DNA from: Dendrocalamus latiflorus
Taxonomy: Eukaryota; Streptophyta; Magnoliopsida; Poales; Poaceae
Direction: 5' to 3'
Assembly (NCBI GenBank): GCA_017311315.1
Contig: CM029619.1
Span: 28,477,656 to 28,541,655, forward strand
DNA: 64,000 bases
Within the stretch, counting starts at the first letter, position 1. Every line of letters starts with the position of its first letter. The notes beneath the pieces are model-generated. The model worked only from the letters and a program-made list of their open reading frames with translations, was not told the DNA's origin and made no database searches. The position numbers were made by a program, and so were the translations under genes. Positions 59,181-64,000 of this stretch are shown here, one piece after another.

Positions 59181-59888
59181 GCGAGGGCGTCCCCCCGGTG
59201 CGTCCAGATCTACGCGCCGCAGCGGCACACGGCTAGATGTGGGGGCTTCGCGACTGTCCGCCCTCTCCGGCATGCGCTCGGGCGCGATTACTGGCGCGGC
59301 CTGCTGGCTCCGAGCCTCTTGCATATCTCGGACGGCTCCGCGAAGGTCCCCCAGCTCCCGCTGGAACGCACTGAGGGCTGCCAGCAGGGCGCCTTCCACC
59401 GCATGTGCGGGCGGGGTCGCCGGTACTCCCAATGGGCGGATCGGCGCGGGCACGACCGCGTCGCGAGGTTCTGAGCTGCCGGTCGCTCCGTCGTGGCTAC
59501 CTCGAACCGCCCGGTCCGCGCTGCCGGCGAGGGTGGCGGCGGGGGCGGCGAGGTCGGCTGTCGTTGCGTCGGCGGGGTCGGTTGTCGCCGCACCAGCGTC
59601 GACGTCTTCGACCGCGGGGTTCGTCCCCGCAACGCCGGTGACGGGGTTGGTCGTCGCGGTGCCGGTGACGAGGTTGGTCGTCACGGTGCCGGTGACGGGG
59701 TTGATCGTCGCGGTGCCGGTGACAAGGTTGGTCGTCACCGCGCGAACGTCGACGTCTTCGGCCACCGCGCCTGCGTCGCCACCCGCGCTCGCCGCTGCCG
59801 ATGCCGAAGCCCTGGTACTCATACGACGCTCCGGCCCGGCCACCTGCTTTCCCTTCGCCGCCGCTGACGAAGCTTTTTTCGGTGCCAT
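59154..59888 (-). pseudogene. gag: T2 gag N-terminal fragment
   Basis: Starts MAPKKASSAAAKGK, parallel to T1's MAPKKASPAAAKGK, 54 bp after the PBS-side LTR end. About 230 residues match T1 Gag up to SSRVPLRRVDLD; then the frame runs into tandem repeat 1. The Gag domain (WPEDF onward in T1) and zinc finger are missing, so no working Gag can be made. Retained low-complexity N-terminus includes a minisatellite coding repeated TTNLVTGTAT-like decapeptides at 59632-59760. Confidence 0.88.
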
Positions 59889-59923
59889 CCTTCTTCTTCG
59901 GTCTTCAGGCTTGTCCTTGTCCT

Positions 59924-59942
59924 CCCCACGGACGGCGCCAAC
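59924..59942 (-). promoter_or_regulatory. T2 primer binding site
   Basis: GTTGGCGCCGTCCGTGGGG on the minus strand directly after the 5' LTR end, identical to that of T1. Confidence 0.8.
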
Positions 59943-60186
59943 TGTTGTGGCTACAGACCAAACAGAGAGAGAGATGGTAGTGGAGAGTGATGGAGATGAG
60001 TATGATGGCCTCTCCTCCCCCCATGGCCGGTATTCTATATATATACATGGGGAGTGCTTTTACAACAATGCCCTTACAGCTGATCATCCCCTCCAGGGGT
60101 GTTTGTGTCATTACACGTGGCCTATTCTGGGCCTTATAACTTCCTACCAGGCCTGCTGGGTTTAGGTGGGGGCCACCCCTACGACA
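59943..60186 (-). repeat. T2 5' LTR
   Basis: 244 bp, minus orientation, adjoining the PBS. Flanked on the outside by TSD GGGTC. Confidence 0.95.
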
Positions 60187-60191
60187 GGGTC

Positions 60192-61650
60192 ATTCACTGC
60201 CAGCGCTTCGCTGCCGCCCGCGCTGCCCACGCGTCGACCATTCAGAGTTGGAAGGCGCGCACTGGGCCGAGGCCGCGCGGGCTGATTCTCACGCCGGGGC
60301 ACACTGTACCGGTGGGCCGGCCCAACACTATGCAAAAAAAATTTCTAGGGATTTTCCAATTTCCAAAAATCCAGAAAATCAAATAAAATCCCAAAAAAAT
60401 CCAAAAAATCCCAGAAATTAGCAAAATACACCATTTTGATCATTTCGATGCCACGAACACATCTTTGACCTCCATTCCACCAAATTCTCTTTAGAAAAAT
60501 TCATAAACCCCTCCATTTGAATTTATTGCATTTTACTCCTTTTTGATTAGGTTAATTTTTCCTTGCTTGATTAGGCTCAAGTCGGACTTATTTTGTTTTT
60601 ATGTGTTTGCGCTAGCACCAGAGTTTTCGGAGGCGACGGTGCAAGGGCAGGACTAAGGGACCGGGGTTTACGAAGTCGCTGAGCTCGTCTAGTACCAAGG
60701 CAAGTTACAATTCCTTGAGCATATTTGAATCCCATGTCAATTAAATTATGTACTTAAGGTAATTCCATTATTGTTATTTGTGAAATGTTAATTGCTTAAA
60801 ATAAAATGTCTAGAATGACTCGTTATTTCGATATTTCCTACCACTGATAAATGCCATGTTAAATTGTAGCCATATCCTTGACAACCCTAGAAATAATTAT
60901 GGTATTGTATAAATAATTGTAGTATAATTCCTACAAAGTTTTACACTACTAAGGTTGTGGCCGCAGGCCGGTAGATTTCAAAAATTGAGAATTAGGGTAG
61001 AGGCATTGAGGGGCACCGCGAGTCGGTCTTCGCCTACCACTTTACCCTAGGGGGAAGACTGTTTGCTTCATGGAAAATGTAAGGACTAGACCCTTGCGCT
61101 GAGCAAATGACATAATGATCGCTCAACCACTGGTGTTGACTTGTCAACCCTGATTTAGTAGCTGCTCAACTTGAGTGAAACTCTACATTGGGAGTTGGTG
61201 TGTGGACCGGCAAATCCATGCCCAACAACGATAGGTCTCCATAATTCAGGCTTGGTGTTCCGTGTGGGCCCTAACCTATCGGGTAGAGCGTATATAAGGG
61301 ATTGAGCAGTGAAACGACCCAGTTCCTTAACTCAGTAATGGGGGTTAAGAATGCTTTTGGGTAAAGTTGGGCAACTCTGTAGAGTCAATTAAATGGTATT
61401 CAAATACGCCGTGCTCCCAGTTAAAGGAGCTGTGTCTATTGGGTGATTCCAGCAGCGAGGTATAAGCAGTTTTCACAAGTGTTTTAAATTGATTAGTTGG
61501 TTATACAACTTTGAAAGAAACCCCCTTTTATCTTAAGGAGTAGTCTTTGGTTTTGGGTTTTCAAAAATGTTTACAAATAAAAGTGCATCCACTCAGACTC
61601 TGGTACAACGATACCAGGTGCTAGTCTTTCTGCACCCCTGGGGTTTGCTG
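60192..61650 (+). mobile_element. LTR G, right part (Tekay-like, divergent)
   Basis: Keeps the long-LTR order: leader end, a TAG-flanked exon-like segment ending at a GCAAGT donor (60616-60709, 94 nt with a stop in the shared phase), TTGAGCAT, and a divergent dyad cluster at 61360-61425. TATATAAGG occurs near 61291. The right terminus was not found; element K adjoins at about 61650. No gene. Confidence 0.6.
61360..61425 (+). promoter_or_regulatory. Divergent dyad cluster in LTR G
   Basis: GTTGGGCAAC, CTCTGTAGAG and GTATTCAAATAC stand where B has GTTGTACAAC, CTCTGCAGAG and CTATTCGAATAG. Pairing arms are kept although the bases differ. Confidence 0.5.
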
Positions 61651-61940
61651 GCATACAAATATAGAAAGTTGTCAAGCAAGATTGCTGTTAGATCTAACAA
61701 AAATACCAAAAGCAAAGATTGAGGTCAGAAAACAAAAATTTGAAGCCATAACTCTCATCAATGCAGACGTTACAAGGAACGATGCAGTCTCACGAAAGTC
61801 AAATGTTTTGAGGGGAAAAAGAGATGAGGCCATGTGTATCCCTAAGAAAGTTAAGGGTATAGAATACTTTAAATGAGAATTCAATGATCAGTTTAATCCC
61901 CTCCAAAGGATCAATACTCGGTCGACACACGCGCTCGGAT

Positions 61941-61952
61941 GCTCTGATACCA
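61941..61952 (-). promoter_or_regulatory. K primer binding site (initiator tRNA-Met)
   Basis: TGGTATCAGAGC on the minus strand, two bases after the CAACA terminus at 61955. Confidence 0.85.
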
Positions 61953-62085
61953 AGTGTTGAGGAAGAACCGCCTCAGGATCTGTACACCCAAACACAATAC
62001 GACTGCTCCGGTCGTTCATATGAGAATGGTGAAAATAGAGGACAGGAAGAACAACTTGCTCTTGACCACTCTGTTGTCGGATGGT

Positions 62086-62260
62086 GGACAGTTCAGACTC
62101 AAGTTACCCGTGAACACGCACTACATAGGGAAGAGCTGCTCAAGTTACCCGTGGAAACACACTACACGGGGAAGAGCTGCTCAAGTTACCCATGGACACA
62201 CACTATACGGGGAAGAGCTGCTCAAGTTACTCGTAGATACACACTACACGGGGAGGTCGA
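62086..62260. repeat. 41-bp tandem repeat in K LTR
   Basis: About four units of GCTCAAGTTACCCGTGG ... CACTACACGGGGAAGAG, downstream of the TATA-like site on the minus strand, so probably in the transcribed part. Confidence 0.85.
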
Positions 62261-62744
62261 ACGAACAAACACGAAGAAATTTTCCGACACGAACACAACT
62301 TGCGTCGCTTTTCTTGCTCATTCGACTTACTCAGCTCTTACAGATTACATGGTATATATATACAATCGTGCCTCCTAGAAGAGCACTCAACTGCTCCATC
62401 GCTCATCCATGCTCTGTTGTATGCCCGTGCTCTGCTGACGACTGCTATAGGGATCGCTGCCTGCCAATGCCGCTTAGATCAGCCACTACCGACTGCTACA
62501 GTCACAAGCCACCTGCCCACGCCTGGGCTGTTCACCAATCAAGGTGTGGCCTGCGTCATCCACGACCACCTGTGCTGATGCCTGCTACAGTGATCCCCGC
62601 ACGACCATGACCACTGCTTCATCCTCGACTTGTCTTCGACCGTGTCTCCGACAACATAGGTCGTCTGAGCACTGACCACTGTTCTGTCGACCATGGTGCT
62701 ACGGCCACAACCACGGCCGCCACAACTATGACCTCATACAGGCG

Positions 62745-63110
62745 CTACGACCATGACGTTAGTCGTTATGACCACACACACTCACACAAGCACCACGACG
62801 CTAGTCACTACGACCACACATAATGTGGTCATAACCGACCACTCACACAATCGCTACGACGCTGGTCGTTACGACCAAACACAATATGGTCGTACCCAAC
62901 CACTCACACAAGCACCACGACGCTAGTCGTTATGACCACACACAACGTGATCGTAACCAACCACACACGTGCCACACCACGATGCTGGTCATTATGACCA
63001 CACACAATGTGGTCGTAACTGACCACTCACACAAGCGCCACGACATTGTTCGTTACGACGACACACAACGTGGTCGTAACCGACCACTCATAAGAGCCAC
63101 GAACAACACC
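62745..63110. repeat. 61-bp tandem repeat of hairpins in K LTR
   Basis: About six units. Each contains GTTACGACCAC and GTGGTCGTAAC (or variants) separated by 6-7 bases, an 11-bp inverted repeat. The array lies upstream of the TATA-like site (minus strand). Confidence 0.85.
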
Positions 63111-63392
63111 ATTGTCCAACCACGGCCACTCCGACCACGACCACTCCGACCACGGCCACTCCAACCATGGTGACTTTGACCACAGCCACTCTGGCCATGG
63201 GTACTTCAACCACAGTGCATCATCTCAATGCTTTGACCATGGCTTCTGGGACTGCTTCGACCATGCCTGAGAACCATTCATGGACTGCTGGACAAACCTT
63301 CGACCGTGGCTTCGACCACGACATCGAGAAGGCCTTCGACCACGCCATCTCACGTGTGGCTTCGACCATGTCACTAACGACCATGTACAAAT

Positions 63393-63432
63393 CATCAAGA
63401 TTAGTTTCAACATTCTCCCCTTAATCTTGATG
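63393..63432. repeat. 11-bp inverted repeat spanning K LTR/PPT junction
   Basis: CATCAAGATTA (63393-63403) and TAATCTTGATG (63422-63432) flank the LTR edge at 63412/63413. Confidence 0.7.
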
Positions 63433-64000
63433 GTTTGACTCACTGATGCAGATCACCCACATCTTCTTACCACACGCAAAAGCTTCTTGTCGTATGCTGT
63501 GGCCTCTCACCAACATCTTCTCGACAACGTTGTTGCCAGTCTCACACCGAGCCTTCCTTGCAGCAGTTTCTCACCGCCATCGACTACATGTCGAAACTTC
63601 AGACAACAGCTTCACACTTTTGTTGGCATTGTCGGTCTCACACCGACTTCACCCTTTTGCAGCGGCATCACACCGCTACTACTCGGCCTCACATCGAGGC
63701 ATGGCTCGATTTGACCACCTGGCAGTTTCACACCGCCATTGACCACACAGCAACTTCACACCGAGGCGTGGATCAAAACGACCACTTGTCGAAACGGCCA
63801 CCTGGCAGCTTCACACCACCATCGACCATACAGAGGGCACTCCGACCATGGCCACTCCGACCATGGTGACTTCGACCATGGCTACTCTAGCCATGATCAC
63901 TTCGACCACGGTGCATCATCTCGAAGCTTTGACCATAGCTTCTGAGATTGCTTCGACCATGCCTGAGCACCATCCGTGGACTGCTGGCCAGACCTTCTGT

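Larger units (their letters stand above)
55827..60186 (-). mobile_element. T2: non-autonomous relative of T1 lacking pol
   Basis: 4360 bp with 244-bp LTRs (55827-56070 and 59943-60186) and TSD GGGTC at 55822-55826 and 60187-60191. On the minus strand: LTR, the same PBS as T1, gag N-terminus, tandem repeat 1, end of the antisense gene, tandem repeat 2, a TATA-bearing segment, LTR. PR, RT, RNase H and IN are absent. LTRs are about 80% like T1's and differ from each other at very few bases, so T2 moved recently with enzymes from elsewhere. Confidence 0.93.
61955..63412 (-). repeat. K LTR
   Basis: 1458 bp bounded by inverted TGTTG/CAACA. It has a TATA-like TATATATA at about 62351-62364 (minus) and two internal tandem arrays. 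Confidence 0.65.
61651..64000 (-). mobile_element. K: minus-strand LTR retroelement, incomplete
   Basis: A TGTTG...CAACA LTR (61955-63412) has a tRNA-Met PBS on its left (61941-61952) and a PPT-like tract on its right (63413-63422). Internal sequence thus appears on both sides, as in a tandem LTR array, or one side is a chance match. 61651-61940 has a 70-codon minus ORF (61884-61672) that I do not recognise. 63423-64000 is made of CGACCATGG-type minisatellite and repeats part of the LTR. No pol domain is visible. Confidence 0.6.

Noticed and set aside
62300..62610. Open frames over the K LTR centre as a gene
   Set aside because: Frames overlap in two phases and their range runs into tandem arrays. 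No recognisable domain.

Overview
This window is nuclear DNA of a grass (Poaceae, plausibly Oryza or a close relative). It consists almost wholly of nested LTR retrotransposons: GC-rich long LTRs full of the grass-typical GTGGGTCCCAC motif, a Sirevirus-type Ty1/copia element, a Tat-type Ty3/gypsy element with two RNase H domains, and no recognisable host gene. Species and lineage names are inferred from motifs; no database was searched.

Layout. (1) 1-621: truncated minus-strand long LTR. (2) 622-53650: a decayed plus-strand Sirevirus copia, about 10.4 kb once insertions are removed. It is interrupted by three Tekay/Del-like LTR insertions: A (2601-38055, TSD TCTGT), C (39831-43425, minus, TSD CCCTC) and B (43911-47447, TSD CTTAG). 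(3) Inside A lies E, a truncated minus LTR (3929-35538). Inside E sits T1, a complete Tat gypsy (8316-35500, TSD CTCCT). Inside T1's 3' LTR sits D (18988-35397, TSD ATATA), a minus-strand tandem array of four 3576-bp LTRs and three 702-bp internal regions with an exact 4278-bp period. (4) 53651-61650: LTRs F (minus) and G (plus). G is split by T2 (55827-60186, minus, TSD GGGTC), a pol-less relative of T1. (5) 61651-64000: part of a minus-strand element K whose LTR has a PBS on one side and a PPT on the other.

How the parts work together. T1 carries gag-PR-RT-RH-aRH-IN on the plus strand and, between pol and the 3' LTR, an antisense gene with a putative TATA box and two short introns that keep the reading frame. 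A dimeric tandem repeat separates the two convergent genes. T2 keeps the LTR, PBS, gag start, both tandem repeats and the end of the antisense gene, but no pol, so it looks like a parasite of T1-like elements.

The Tekay-like LTRs share two features I do not recognise from described elements. One is a candidate spliced acidic mini-ORF (TATA box, an exon of 63 or 60 nt ending at a GC donor, a terminal exon, a poly(A) signal). The other is a run of consecutive dyads whose arms change in a compensated way between subfamilies. These two, the tandem D array and the antisense gene are the best candidates for undescribed biology here.
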